Source: Lentzea sp. NBRC 105346
GTDB lineage: Bacteria > Actinomycetota > Actinomycetes > Mycobacteriales > Pseudonocardiaceae
Reading direction: 5' to 3'
Length of the DNA stretch: 64,000 nucleotides
Assembly: GCF_030269605.1 (NCBI RefSeq)
Contig: NZ_BSTQ01000011.1
Location: 1-64,000 of the forward strand
Below, in pieces: positions 19,459-27,701 of the stretch. The translations under genes were made by a program, and so were the position numbers. The notes beneath the pieces are model-generated. The model saw only the letters and a program-made list of their open reading frames with translations. It did no database searches and was not told the origin of the DNA. Position 1 is the stretch's first letter. Each line of letters starts with the position of its first letter.

Positions 19459-19998
19459 ATGGACCTCTTAGCGCTGGATCGCAAAGCCCTCGACGTCAAC
19501 CTGAAGCTCATCGCCACCATCGACGAAAGCCAGTACGACCTGCGCACACCGTGCGACAAGTGGACCATCGGGCAGCTGCTCGACCACCTCAAGGAGTCGA
19601 CCTTCGGCTTCGCCCAGCTGCCCAACGAGGGCACGTACGCCGACGCCGCAGACGCCGTCACACAAACATTCGGAAAACCCGGCTACCTGGACGAACTCAT
19701 GGAGTTCGCGAGCTTCGGCCAGATGCCGGGCCGCTGGAAGGTCGCGTCACACCTCGTCGACACGGTCGTGCACGCCTGGGACCTCAACAAGGCGCTCGGC
19801 CGCCCGGCGGACCTCGACGAGGAGCTGGCGGCAGCCGCCCTCAAGATCGCCGAACGGCTGCCGGACACCCCGGCGGTCCGCGGCCCGGACGCGGCGTTCC
19901 ACTACCCCGTCGAGACCCCGAACACCGCCACCCTCACCGACCGCCTGGTCGCCGTGACCGGCCGGAAACCGAACTGGGATCAGCCGGCGAAGTCCTGA
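19459..19998 (+). CDS. TIGR03086-type maleylpyruvate isomerase/DinB-like protein
   Basis: A 179-residue protein of the mycothiol-dependent maleylpyruvate isomerase/DinB-like superfamily. DLRTPCDKWTIGQLLDHL (27-44) is the N-terminal helix motif, and SHLVDTVVHAWDLNKALG supplies further histidines; together these fit the three-histidine metal site. Many members are metal-dependent thiol transferases acting with mycothiol. It is probably controlled by the divergent TetR regulator. The promoter overlaps the operator and the mRNA leader is very short. Confidence 0.8.
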   Translation: MDLLALDRKALDVNLKLIATIDESQYDLRTPCDKWTIGQLLDHLKESTFGFAQLPNEGTYADAADAVTQTFGKPGYLDELMEFASFGQMPGRWKVASHLVDTVVHAWDLNKALGRPADLDEELAAAALKIAERLPDTPAVRGPDAAFHYPVETPNTATLTDRLVAVTGRKPNWDQPAKS

Positions 19999-21530
19999 GT
20001 CATCCAGACCGTGCCCTTCGCGTCGCGGGTGACGACGATGCCGATCCGGTTGAACGAAGAGCTGAGGATGTTCTGGCGGTGACCGTCGTTCGGCGGCTTC
20101 TCGTCGATCATGGACTGGGTCAGGCCGAGCGCCATCTTGGCGATGGGGTCGGGGGCGTTCGCGACGGGACCTCCCGAGCCGATGTTCTCGCCGGCGCTCG
20201 ACCACCGCACGCCGGCCGCGCTCTCGCGGTCACCGAGGTCGGCCTCGCCGGGGCAGCGGTGGGACAGGCCGCAGCCCGACATCATCGTCTTCGTGTGCGC
20301 GTCGGCGGCCCTGATCAGGCCGTCGTCCATCTTCAACGCGGGCAACCCGTTCTCGGCCCGCACCTGGTTGATCAACGCGAGCACCCGCTCCGCGGCCGAA
20401 GGCGTCGAGGCAGGCGGTGGAGGCGGCGGAGCGGGCTTGGGCGGCGCAGAGGAAACGACGGGCGTCGGCGAAGCGGAAGCAGTTGCCGAAGCAGACGACG
20501 CGGCGGGCGCGCTCGTGGGAGTGGGAGCGACCGACGGCACGCTCACCTGCGCCGCCGGAGCGGGAGCCGAGGTGGGTGCGGCGGTGGGTGCCAGCACGGC
20601 GGGGGCGATCACCACGCCCAGCACGAGGGCGATCGTCGCGGTGGCACCCGCCGCGACGAGCGCCGTCTTGCCGGTGACCAGTTCGGCGAACCCGTGGCTC
20701 GCGGCCAACGCCACGGGTGGCGCGCTGTGCACGGCAGACAACACGCTCGCCGCGTAACCGGCGGGCAGCGCCAGCAGGGCCGAGCCCATGAGCAGGCGTT
20801 CGGCGGGCAGCAGGTCAGCGCCGGCCCGGCTGCAACGGCGGCACTCCGTGACGTGACGCCGGAAACGCTTGCGCCACAACGGGGTCGGCTCGCCCGACCA
20901 GTCGTGCGCCACCTTGGCGAGCTGCGGGCAGCGCGGTGTCGCGGAAAGGGCACGCACCAGCAGGCGGGTGGCTTCCACGCGCTGCTTCAGCCTGCTCACG
21001 CGCACCGTGACGTGGTGGGTCTTGAGCCGTAACGAGCTGGTGACGTCGGCACGCGTCAGGTGACCGGCTTGTTCGAGCGCCCATAACGCGAGCAGGTCGC
21101 GGTCGTTTTGGTCCAGCCATTGCGCCGCGAGCTCGATCTCCTGCCGCTGCCGCGACATGCCGAGCCTGGTCAGGGCCTCGTCGACGAACTCGGCGTTGGG
21201 GTCGGCCTGGTCATCGACCTCCAACAGCGGAGTCGCGGCCGTCCGGTGGTTCTTGCGGTGTTGCCGGATCTGGTTGACGGTGACGGCGACCAGCCAGGAC
21301 CGGAACCGGCCCGGTTCGCGCACACCACGGATGCCGCGCACCACCCGGATCATCGTGTCCTGGACGACGTCGTCAGCGTCCGAGGAGAGCGACCGTCGGA
21401 CGATGCTGTAGACCAGCGGCAGGCACTCGGTCACCAGTTCGTCCAGCGCCCGCCGGTCTCCGGCGCGCGCGGCGTCCACCAGCTCCGATAACTCGCCCGT
21501 GGTCGCTTCCATCTGATCGATCACGCCCAC
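19980..21530 (-). CDS. Sigma factor-membrane-CAP/SCP domain fusion
   Basis: A 516-residue protein joining normally separate modules. Residues 15-95 are ECF sigma region 2 (ADDVVQDTMIRVVRGIRG, GRFRSWLVAVTVNQIRQHRK) and 125-190 region 4. HVTECRRC (226-233, with Cys201) has the HxxxCxxC zinc pattern of anti-sigma factors. A hydrophobic segment (about 287-310) follows, then an Ala/Pro/Ser-rich linker (310-376) and a secreted-type CAP/SCP domain (380-516; HTKTMMSGCGLSHRC, GENIGSGG, GHRQNILS). If membrane-inserted, the sigma part faces the cytoplasm and the CAP domain the outside. It overlaps the convergent gene by 19 bases. Confidence 0.85.
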   Translation of the reverse strand: MGVIDQMEATTGELSELVDAARAGDRRALDELVTECLPLVYSIVRRSLSSDADDVVQDTMIRVVRGIRGVREPGRFRSWLVAVTVNQIRQHRKNHRTAATPLLEVDDQADPNAEFVDEALTRLGMSRQRQEIELAAQWLDQNDRDLLALWALEQAGHLTRADVTSSLRLKTHHVTVRVSRLKQRVEATRLLVRALSATPRCPQLAKVAHDWSGEPTPLWRKRFRRHVTECRRCSRAGADLLPAERLLMGSALLALPAGYAASVLSAVHSAPPVALAASHGFAELVTGKTALVAAGATATIALVLGVVIAPAVLAPTAAPTSAPAPAAQVSVPSVAPTPTSAPAASSASATASASPTPVVSSAPPKPAPPPPPPASTPSAAERVLALINQVRAENGLPALKMDDGLIRAADAHTKTMMSGCGLSHRCPGEADLGDRESAAGVRWSSAGENIGSGGPVANAPDPIAKMALGLTQSMIDEKPPNDGHRQNILSSSFNRIGIVVTRDAKGTVWMTQDFAG

Positions 21531-21645
21531 ACCTTCGCTTCCGGAGTTTCCGCGTACACCCCCTGGAGACCTGCGGGATGCCCGTCAGGTCACACAAATC
21601 TGCGAAGTCGGCGAGTCACACCGCCGGATGACGGACAGGCGGGGA

Positions 21646-21698
21646 GCCGTTAAGGCCACCTTCACTGCGCCGAACGCAGTGAAGGTGGCCTTAACGGC
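21646..21698. terminator. 24-bp perfect hairpin after the peptide ABC operon
   Basis: The arms 21646-21669 and 21675-21698 are perfect reverse complements around a 5-base loop (CCGAA). The core is TTAAGGCCACCTTCACTG. It begins 5 bases after the dppF-type stop codon, so it can terminate that operon. From memory, similar GGCCACCTTCACTGC hairpins recur in related genomes, so it may also be a dispersed repeat. Confidence 0.8.
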
Positions 21699-21703
21699 AC
21701 CAA

Positions 21704-22810
21704 CTAGGGGTTGAGGGCCTCGGTGACCGAGGCCGGACCCACCAGGGGAACGTCGGGAGACATGGTGTCGGTCTCCTCGATCAGGATCGGAGCGACCTCG
21801 TGCGGCTTGATCACGCCCGCCTCGATGTCCTCCGCCCAGTGGCACGCCACCTTGTGCCCCGGCTTGATCTCCCGCAGGACGGGCCGGTCGGTGTCGCACT
21901 TCGAGGCCTGCCGCCACGGGCACCGCGTGTGGAACCGGCAGCCCGACGGAGGGTTGGCCGGCGACGGGAGGTCGCCCGCCAGCAGGATCCGCTCCCGCCG
22001 GTCCTCGACCTGCGGGTCGGGCACCGGGATCGCGGACAGCAAGGCACGCGTGTACGGGTGCAGCGGCTCGGCGTAGAGGTCGTCCGCAGTCGCCTCTTCC
22101 ACCAGGCCACCGAGGTACATCACGCCGACCCGGTCGGAGATGTGCTTCACGACCGCGAGGTCGTGGGCGATCACCAGGAAGGTCAGCCCGAACTGGTCCT
22201 GCAGCTCCTGCAGCAGGTTCACGACCTGCGCCTGCACCGAGACGTCCAGAGCGGACACCGGTTCGTCGGCGACGATCAGGTCCGGCTCCAGCGCCAGCGC
22301 GCGGGCGATGCCGATGCGCTGCCGCTGACCGCCCGAGAACTCGTGCGGGTACTTGCGCAGCGCGGTCGACGGCAGACCGACCGCGGACAGCAGCTCGCGC
22401 AGCCGTTTACCGGTCTGCTCCTTGCTCTTGTCCAGGTCGTGCGCCCGCAGACCCTCGACCAGAATGGACTCCACCGACTGGCGCGGGTCCAAAGAGGACA
22501 GTGGGTCCTGGAACACCATCTGCATCCGGCGGCGCATCCGGCGCAGTTCCTCGCCCTTGAGCGAGGAGACGTCCGTGCCGTCGAAGACCATCCGGCCGTT
22601 GGTCGGCTCGTTCAGGCGCAGCATCGCCCGGCCCAGAGTGGACTTGCCGCAACCGGACTCGCCCACCAGGCCGTAGGTCTCGCCGCGCTTGATCTCCAGG
22701 TCTACGCCGTCGACGGCGTAGACGTAGCCGACCGTCCGGTCGAGGAAGACGCCCCGCTTGATCGGGAAGTGCACCTTCATGTCCTCGACGGACACCAGCG
22801 TTTCGCTCAT
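21704..22810 (-). CDS. Peptide ABC transporter ATP-binding protein (DppF/OppF type)
   Basis: A 368-residue ATPase. Walker A is GESGCGKST, the ABC signature [15 protein letters not shown], and Walker [13 protein letters not shown]. The C-terminal oligopeptide/dipeptide extension [18 protein letters not shown] and CRFHTRCPW is typical of OppF/DppF. The ATG ([10 protein letters not shown]) at 22810 overlaps the preceding ATPase stop by 4 bases. It would energise peptide import with the other four proteins of the operon. A short acidic tail (after residue about 335) is variable. Confidence 0.93.
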   Translation of the reverse strand: MSETLVSVEDMKVHFPIKRGVFLDRTVGYVYAVDGVDLEIKRGETYGLVGESGCGKSTLGRAMLRLNEPTNGRMVFDGTDVSSLKGEELRRMRRRMQMVFQDPLSSLDPRQSVESILVEGLRAHDLDKSKEQTGKRLRELLSAVGLPSTALRKYPHEFSGGQRQRIGIARALALEPDLIVADEPVSALDVSVQAQVVNLLQELQDQFGLTFLVIAHDLAVVKHISDRVGVMYLGGLVEEATADDLYAEPLHPYTRALLSAIPVPDPQVEDRRERILLAGDLPSPANPPSGCRFHTRCPWRQASKCDTDRPVLREIKPGHKVACHWAEDIEAGVIKPHEVAPILIEETDTMSPDVPLVGPASVTEALNP

Positions 22811-23805
22811 ACCGGGACCTCCTCGGCAGCGGGGGTTCCCGGCACCACCGGGTTGTGGCAGCGCAGGAGACGGCCGAGCTGGTCCTCCTCCGCCGGCGTG
22901 ACGGACGTGCACACCTCGAGCGCGTTCGGGCAGCGCGGAGCGAACGCACACCCCTGCTCCCACGGGATGTTGTCGGCCACGGATCCCTTGATGGGCGTCA
23001 GCTTCTCGCCGCGTGGCGCGTCGAGTCGCGGGATCGACGCCAGCAGGCCGTGCGTGTACGGGTGGCGCGGCTTGGCGAACAGCTCGTGCCGCATCGCCTT
23101 CTCCACGACCTTGCCGCCGTACAGAACGTTCACCTCGTCGCACAGACCCGCGACGACACCGAGGTCGTGCGTGATCATCACGAGCGCGGTGCCGAGGTCC
23201 TGCACCAGTTCCTTCATCAGCGACAGGATCTGCGCCTGGATCGTCACGTCCAGCGCGGTGGTCGGCTCGTCCGCGATCAGCAGCTTCGGCCGGCACGCCA
23301 GCGCGATCGCGATCAACGCGCGCTGCCGCATCCCGCCGGAGAGCTGGTGCGGGTACTCGGATAGCCGCCGGTTCGGGTCGGGGATGCCGACCTTGTCCAG
23401 CAGGTCCTTCGCCTCGACCATGGCCTCCTTGCGCGGCATGCCGCGGTGCCGCTCCAGCACCTCGGTCACCTGCAGGCCGATCGGGATGACCGGGTTCAGC
23501 GACGACAGCGGGTCCTGGAACACCATGCCCAGGTCGCGGCCGCGCCGGTCGCGCATCTGCCTGTCCGACAGCTTCAGCAGTTCCGTGCCGTCGTAGACGA
23601 CCGAACCCGTGATGCGCGCGCCGCGCTTGGGCAGCAGGCCCATGATCGCGAGCGACGTGACGGACTTGCCGCAGCCGGACTCGCCGACGAGCCCGACCGT
23701 CTGACCGGGTTCGACGTCGAAGTTGACGCCGTCGACCGCGGTGAACGGCTCCTCGCCCTTGCGCTCGAAGACCACGGTGAGGTCACGAACTTCCAGTAGT
23801 GCCAT
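22807..23805 (-). CDS. Peptide ABC transporter ATP-binding protein (DppD/OppD type)
   Basis: A 332-residue ATPase, partner of the preceding subunit. Walker A is GESGCGKSV, the signature [20 protein letters not shown] and Walker [13 protein letters not shown]. The C-terminal [18 protein letters not shown] and [12 protein letters not shown] stretch is the DppD-type extension. It starts 6 bases after the permease stop, so translation is probably coupled. Confidence 0.93.
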   Translation of the reverse strand: MALLEVRDLTVVFERKGEEPFTAVDGVNFDVEPGQTVGLVGESGCGKSVTSLAIMGLLPKRGARITGSVVYDGTELLKLSDRQMRDRRGRDLGMVFQDPLSSLNPVIPIGLQVTEVLERHRGMPRKEAMVEAKDLLDKVGIPDPNRRLSEYPHQLSGGMRQRALIAIALACRPKLLIADEPTTALDVTIQAQILSLMKELVQDLGTALVMITHDLGVVAGLCDEVNVLYGGKVVEKAMRHELFAKPRHPYTHGLLASIPRLDAPRGEKLTPIKGSVADNIPWEQGCAFAPRCPNALEVCTSVTPAEEDQLGRLLRCHNPVVPGTPAAEEVPV

Positions 23806-23811
23806 GACGAC

Positions 23812-24735
23812 TCACCGCCTGTTCTTCGGGTCGAGGGCCTCGCGCAACGTCTCGCCCATCAACGTGAAGCCGAGCGCGACGATGATGATGCAGATGGCGG
23901 GGTACGCCGCGAGGTGCGGATGCGTGTCGAACACCTTCTGCACGTCACCGAGCATCTGGCCCCACTCGGGAATGCGGTCGTCCGGGTTGCCGAGACCCAG
24001 GAACGACAGCGCGGCCGCCTCGATGATCGCCGTCGCCAGCACCAGCGTGGACTGGACGATCACCGGGCCGAGCGAGTTCGGCAGCATGTGCCGGAACACG
24101 ATCGAGCCCCGCTTCACGCCGAGCGCGGTCGCCGCGAGCACGTGGTCACTCGCTCGCTGGGCGAGCATCGAACCGCGCAGGAGCCGTGCGAACACGGGGA
24201 TCTGCACGATCGAGATCGCGAGGATCACGCTGAACTGGCTGGGGTGCGCGAACATCGCGGCGATGCTGAACGCCAGCAGCAGTGCGGGCAGCGACAGCAT
24301 CACGTCGACGAAGCGCATGACGACCGAGTCGACCCAGCCGCCGATCGCGCCGGCCAGCGTGCCGAGGATCAGCCCACCGGTGAGCCCGATCAACGTCGCG
24401 CCGACGCCGACGATCAACGTCTGCTGCGAGCCGACGAGCATGCGCGACAGGAAGTCGCGCCCCTGCAGGTCGCCGCCGAGCGGGTGACCCGGCTGCGGCG
24501 GCGGGATCTCGTTGCGCGCCTTCACAACCTGCTTGATCAGCATGGGGTCCGCCGGGTCGTGCGGCGCCAGCCACGGCGACAGCAGCGACAGGACGACGAA
24601 GATCCCGATGATCGTCGCGCCGATGAGGAACACCGGGCTGCGGCGAAGCCGCTTCCACGCGCTGGCCGCGAGCGAGACGCCCACGTTCTCCGCGAGCGCG
24701 TCGATCTTCTCCTTCTTGGTCACACCAAGAGTCAT
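23812..24735 (-). CDS. Peptide ABC transporter permease (DppC type)
   Basis: A 307-residue inner-membrane permease with about six helices. PHPLGGDLQGRDFLSRML and the EAA-loop-like EAAALSFLGLGNPDDRIPEWG segment are typical of DppC/OppC, with the family N-terminal RRSPVFLIGATIIG. It forms the channel with the DppB-type subunit; the genes are 7 bases apart. Confidence 0.92.
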   Translation of the reverse strand: MTLGVTKKEKIDALAENVGVSLAASAWKRLRRSPVFLIGATIIGIFVVLSLLSPWLAPHDPADPMLIKQVVKARNEIPPPQPGHPLGGDLQGRDFLSRMLVGSQQTLIVGVGATLIGLTGGLILGTLAGAIGGWVDSVVMRFVDVMLSLPALLLAFSIAAMFAHPSQFSVILAISIVQIPVFARLLRGSMLAQRASDHVLAATALGVKRGSIVFRHMLPNSLGPVIVQSTLVLATAIIEAAALSFLGLGNPDDRIPEWGQMLGDVQKVFDTHPHLAAYPAICIIIVALGFTLMGETLREALDPKNRR

Positions 24736-24742
24736 CGTGCGC

Positions 24743-25750
24743 TCACCTCGTCCTGATCCGCGGATCGATCAGCGCGTACGAGAGGTCGACCAGCAGGTTG
24801 ACCAGGACGTAGACGATCGCCGCCATGATGAGCAGCAACAGCAGTACCGGATAGTCGCGCCGCTCGAACCCGAGCGCGAGCGCCTCGCCGACACCGGGGA
24901 AGGCGAACACCTTCTCGGTGAGCACGGCGCCGGACAGCAACGCACCGGTCTGCAGGCCGATCGTCGTGACGACCGGCAGCATCGCGTTGCGCAGCACGTG
25001 CCTGCGCCGGATCACCGGCGCGGTGAGTCCCTTGGACTCGGCCGTGCGCACGAAGTCCTCGTCGAGCACCTCGAGCACCGCCGCCCTGGTGATCCGGAAG
25101 ATCACCGCGAACGGGATCGTGGCCAGCGCCATCGCGGGCAGGATGAGGTGCTTCAACGCGTCCCAGGACGCATCGAACTCACGGGTGAGCAGGCCGTCGA
25201 GGACGAAGAACCCGGTCACGCGCGTCGCGCCGATGTCACCGTTCTGCCTGCCGATCGACGGCAGCCCGAGCAGGTGCGAGAAGTTGTCCTTCAGCACGTA
25301 CGCCAGGAAGAAGACCGGGATCGCGACACCGATCAGCGAGCCGATGACGCTCATGTTGTCGAACCACGACCCGCGGCGCTTCGCGGCGAGATACCCGAGC
25401 GGGATGCCGAGAGCGATGGCGATGAGCAGAGCGCTGAAGCTCAGCTCGATGGTCGCGGGAAAGCGCTGGAGGAAGATCTCCATCGCGGAGTCACCGGGCT
25501 GTACGCCGTTGGAGACCCCGAAGTCACCGGACGCCGCGCGACCGAGGAACTTGAAGTACTGGACGATGATCGGCTGGTCCAGGCCGAGCTGTTTGGTGAG
25601 TGCCGCCCGCGACTCCGGCGTGGCGCGCTCTCCCAGGAGGGCCGAAACCGGACCTCCGGGGAGAGCACGCAACCACGCGAAGAGCAGCAGGGAGAGCACC
25701 AGCACCACGCCGACCAGCTGAATCAGCCGTCGAATCGTGTAGCGGAGCAC
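24743..25750 (-). CDS. Peptide ABC transporter permease (DppB type)
   Basis: A 335-residue permease with six helices. It starts MLRYTIRRLIQLVGVVLVLS, the DppB/OppB N-terminus, and carries TESKGLTAPVIRRRHVLRNA (the coupling helix) and ALLSGAVLTEKVFAFPGVG. It lies 52 bases after the binding-protein gene, first of the membrane components. Confidence 0.92.
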   Translation of the reverse strand: MLRYTIRRLIQLVGVVLVLSLLLFAWLRALPGGPVSALLGERATPESRAALTKQLGLDQPIIVQYFKFLGRAASGDFGVSNGVQPGDSAMEIFLQRFPATIELSFSALLIAIALGIPLGYLAAKRRGSWFDNMSVIGSLIGVAIPVFFLAYVLKDNFSHLLGLPSIGRQNGDIGATRVTGFFVLDGLLTREFDASWDALKHLILPAMALATIPFAVIFRITRAAVLEVLDEDFVRTAESKGLTAPVIRRRHVLRNAMLPVVTTIGLQTGALLSGAVLTEKVFAFPGVGEALALGFERRDYPVLLLLLIMAAIVYVLVNLLVDLSYALIDPRIRTR

Positions 25751-25802
25751 TGAGCTACCCCGTTGTTCTCTCTATTGAAGTGTTGCCGAGCGAGGAAGGG
25801 GA

Positions 25803-27488
25803 TCAGCCCTTGCTCGCGCCGCCGAACTTCTCGTCGGTCAACGGGCTGGGCGTGATGCCCTTGATGTCCTTCTTCAGGACGAGCGCGGGCGGAGAGTGCG
25901 AGACCGGAACAGCCGGGAGGTACTCCTCCATGATCTTCTTGTTCAGGTCCTCGTACATCTTCGTGCGCTTGGCCTCGTCCGGCTCCGAGTTGGCCTTGGC
26001 CAGCTCCTCGGCGAGCGCCTTGCCCCACGGCGACGCGCCGGTGTTGAACCGGTTGTCGGGGCGGCCGAAGAACGTGCCGATCCAGTTGTGCGCGGTGCCG
26101 TTGTCACCGGTCCAACCGAGCAGGAACACGTCCGGGATGCCCTGGTCGACGTCGGTCAGGTAGCCACCGTTCCACGGCTTGCTGACCGTCTCGATCTGGA
26201 TGCCCGCCTTCTGCAGGTCACCGGCGATCGCGCCGTAGATGTCCTTCGGCGAAGGCATGTACGGACGGGTGACCTCGGTCGGCCAGTAGAACTTGAGCTT
26301 CAGGTCGGAGGCACCGGCCTCGGCCAGCAGGGACTTCGCCTTGTCGAGGTCGTACTTGACCTCCTTGATGTCCTTGTTGTAGCCGTTCACCGCTTCCGGC
26401 ATGAACTGCGTCGCGACCTTGGCGCCCTCGGGCAGCTGCGACTTGACCAGCTGCTCGCGGTTGATCGCGTACATCAGCGCCTGGCGGACCTTCAGGTCCT
26501 GCAGCTTCGGGTTGTTCTTCTGGTTGATGCCGAAGTACAGAACGTTGAACGCCGGACGGATCGCGACATTGAAGCCCTTGTCCTTCAGGCCCGCCCAGTC
26601 GGCGGCGTTCGGCAGGTCGTAGCCGTCGATGTCACCGGCTTCGAGGGCCTGCTTGCGCGCGGTCTCGTCCGGGATGATCCGGAAGACGACCTTGTCGAGC
26701 TTGGCCTTCTCACCGTGGTAGTTCTCGTTGCGCACGAGCTCGACGACGTTGTTCGCCTTGTCGAACTTGCCGAACTTGAACGGACCGGTGCCGGTCGGGT
26801 GCTCGTTGGCGTACGCCGGGTAGGTGAACGCGTCACCGGCCTGGACGACGTTGTCGGCGTCGTACTTCTTCAGCGCCTCGGGGCTGGAGATGGAGAACGA
26901 CGTGAAGCCGAGGACCGACGGGAACTGCGACGTCGAGCTCGACAGCTCGATGACGGCCGTCTTGGCGTCCTTGGCGGAGCAGGACTTGTACAGCGACGGC
27001 TTGTCCGGCGTGTCCTTGAACCCGCCGAAGTTGTCGAGCCAGTACTGCGAGACCGCGTCGCTCTGCGCCGGGCCCTTCTGGTTGTACCAACGCTCGAAGT
27101 TGAAGCACACCGCCTCGGCGTTGAACGGCGTGTCGTCGTGGAACTTCACGCCTTCCTTCAGGGTGAAGGTCCACGTCTTACCGTCCGACGAGGACTCCCA
27201 CTTTGTCGCCAGCGCCGGTTCGACCTCGGCGGTACCCGGCTTGAAGCCGACAAGGCCTTCGTACATCTGACGGGACACCCGGAAGGTCTCGCCGTCAGTG
27301 GCGTAGAACGGGTCGAACAACTTCGGTGCGCCTGCGGCGCCGAAGGTGAACGTGCCACCCACCTTGCCGGAGCCGGAGTCCGTACCGCGCTCGGATTGTG
27401 CGCAGGCGGACAGGGCGAGCGCGGCCGCGCCGGTCATGCCGATCACGGCAATCCAGCGGCGTCGAGCCGTACCTGAATGGATCATCAA
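25803..27488 (-). CDS. Peptide-binding lipoprotein (DppA/OppA type)
   Basis: A 561-residue solute-binding protein (family 5). The signal MIHSGTARRRWIAVIGM... ends in the lipobox ALSAC with Cys at about residue 28. Hallmarks are TFTLKEGVKFHDDTPFNAEAV, ANEHPTGTGPFKF and DLKVRQALMYAINREQLV. It is anchored outside the membrane and delivers oligopeptides or related ligands to the permeases. First gene of the operon; its promoter should lie in 27489-27700, shared with the divergent SARP gene. Confidence 0.92.
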   Translation of the reverse strand: MMIHSGTARRRWIAVIGMTGAAALALSACAQSERGTDSGSGKVGGTFTFGAAGAPKLFDPFYATDGETFRVSRQMYEGLVGFKPGTAEVEPALATKWESSSDGKTWTFTLKEGVKFHDDTPFNAEAVCFNFERWYNQKGPAQSDAVSQYWLDNFGGFKDTPDKPSLYKSCSAKDAKTAVIELSSSTSQFPSVLGFTSFSISSPEALKKYDADNVVQAGDAFTYPAYANEHPTGTGPFKFGKFDKANNVVELVRNENYHGEKAKLDKVVFRIIPDETARKQALEAGDIDGYDLPNAADWAGLKDKGFNVAIRPAFNVLYFGINQKNNPKLQDLKVRQALMYAINREQLVKSQLPEGAKVATQFMPEAVNGYNKDIKEVKYDLDKAKSLLAEAGASDLKLKFYWPTEVTRPYMPSPKDIYGAIAGDLQKAGIQIETVSKPWNGGYLTDVDQGIPDVFLLGWTGDNGTAHNWIGTFFGRPDNRFNTGASPWGKALAEELAKANSEPDEAKRTKMYEDLNKKIMEEYLPAVPVSHSPPALVLKKDIKGITPSPLTDEKFGGASKG

Positions 27489-27701
27489 ACACCCCTTGGG
27501 ACAATCCGCAATCTCACGGTGTGGTCGCCGACCCTAACCTCTACCGATACCCCTTCTGAGGTAAGTGAGGTCACGATCCGGCCACTAGACCAGGCATTCT
27601 GATACTTCTGGCGCACGCCCGCTGACCCAACGTGAGCAGGACCGATCGGGCGAACGCTCTCCTAGGCTGTAGAACGGACACACATCGCGGAGGGAGGTCG
27701 C

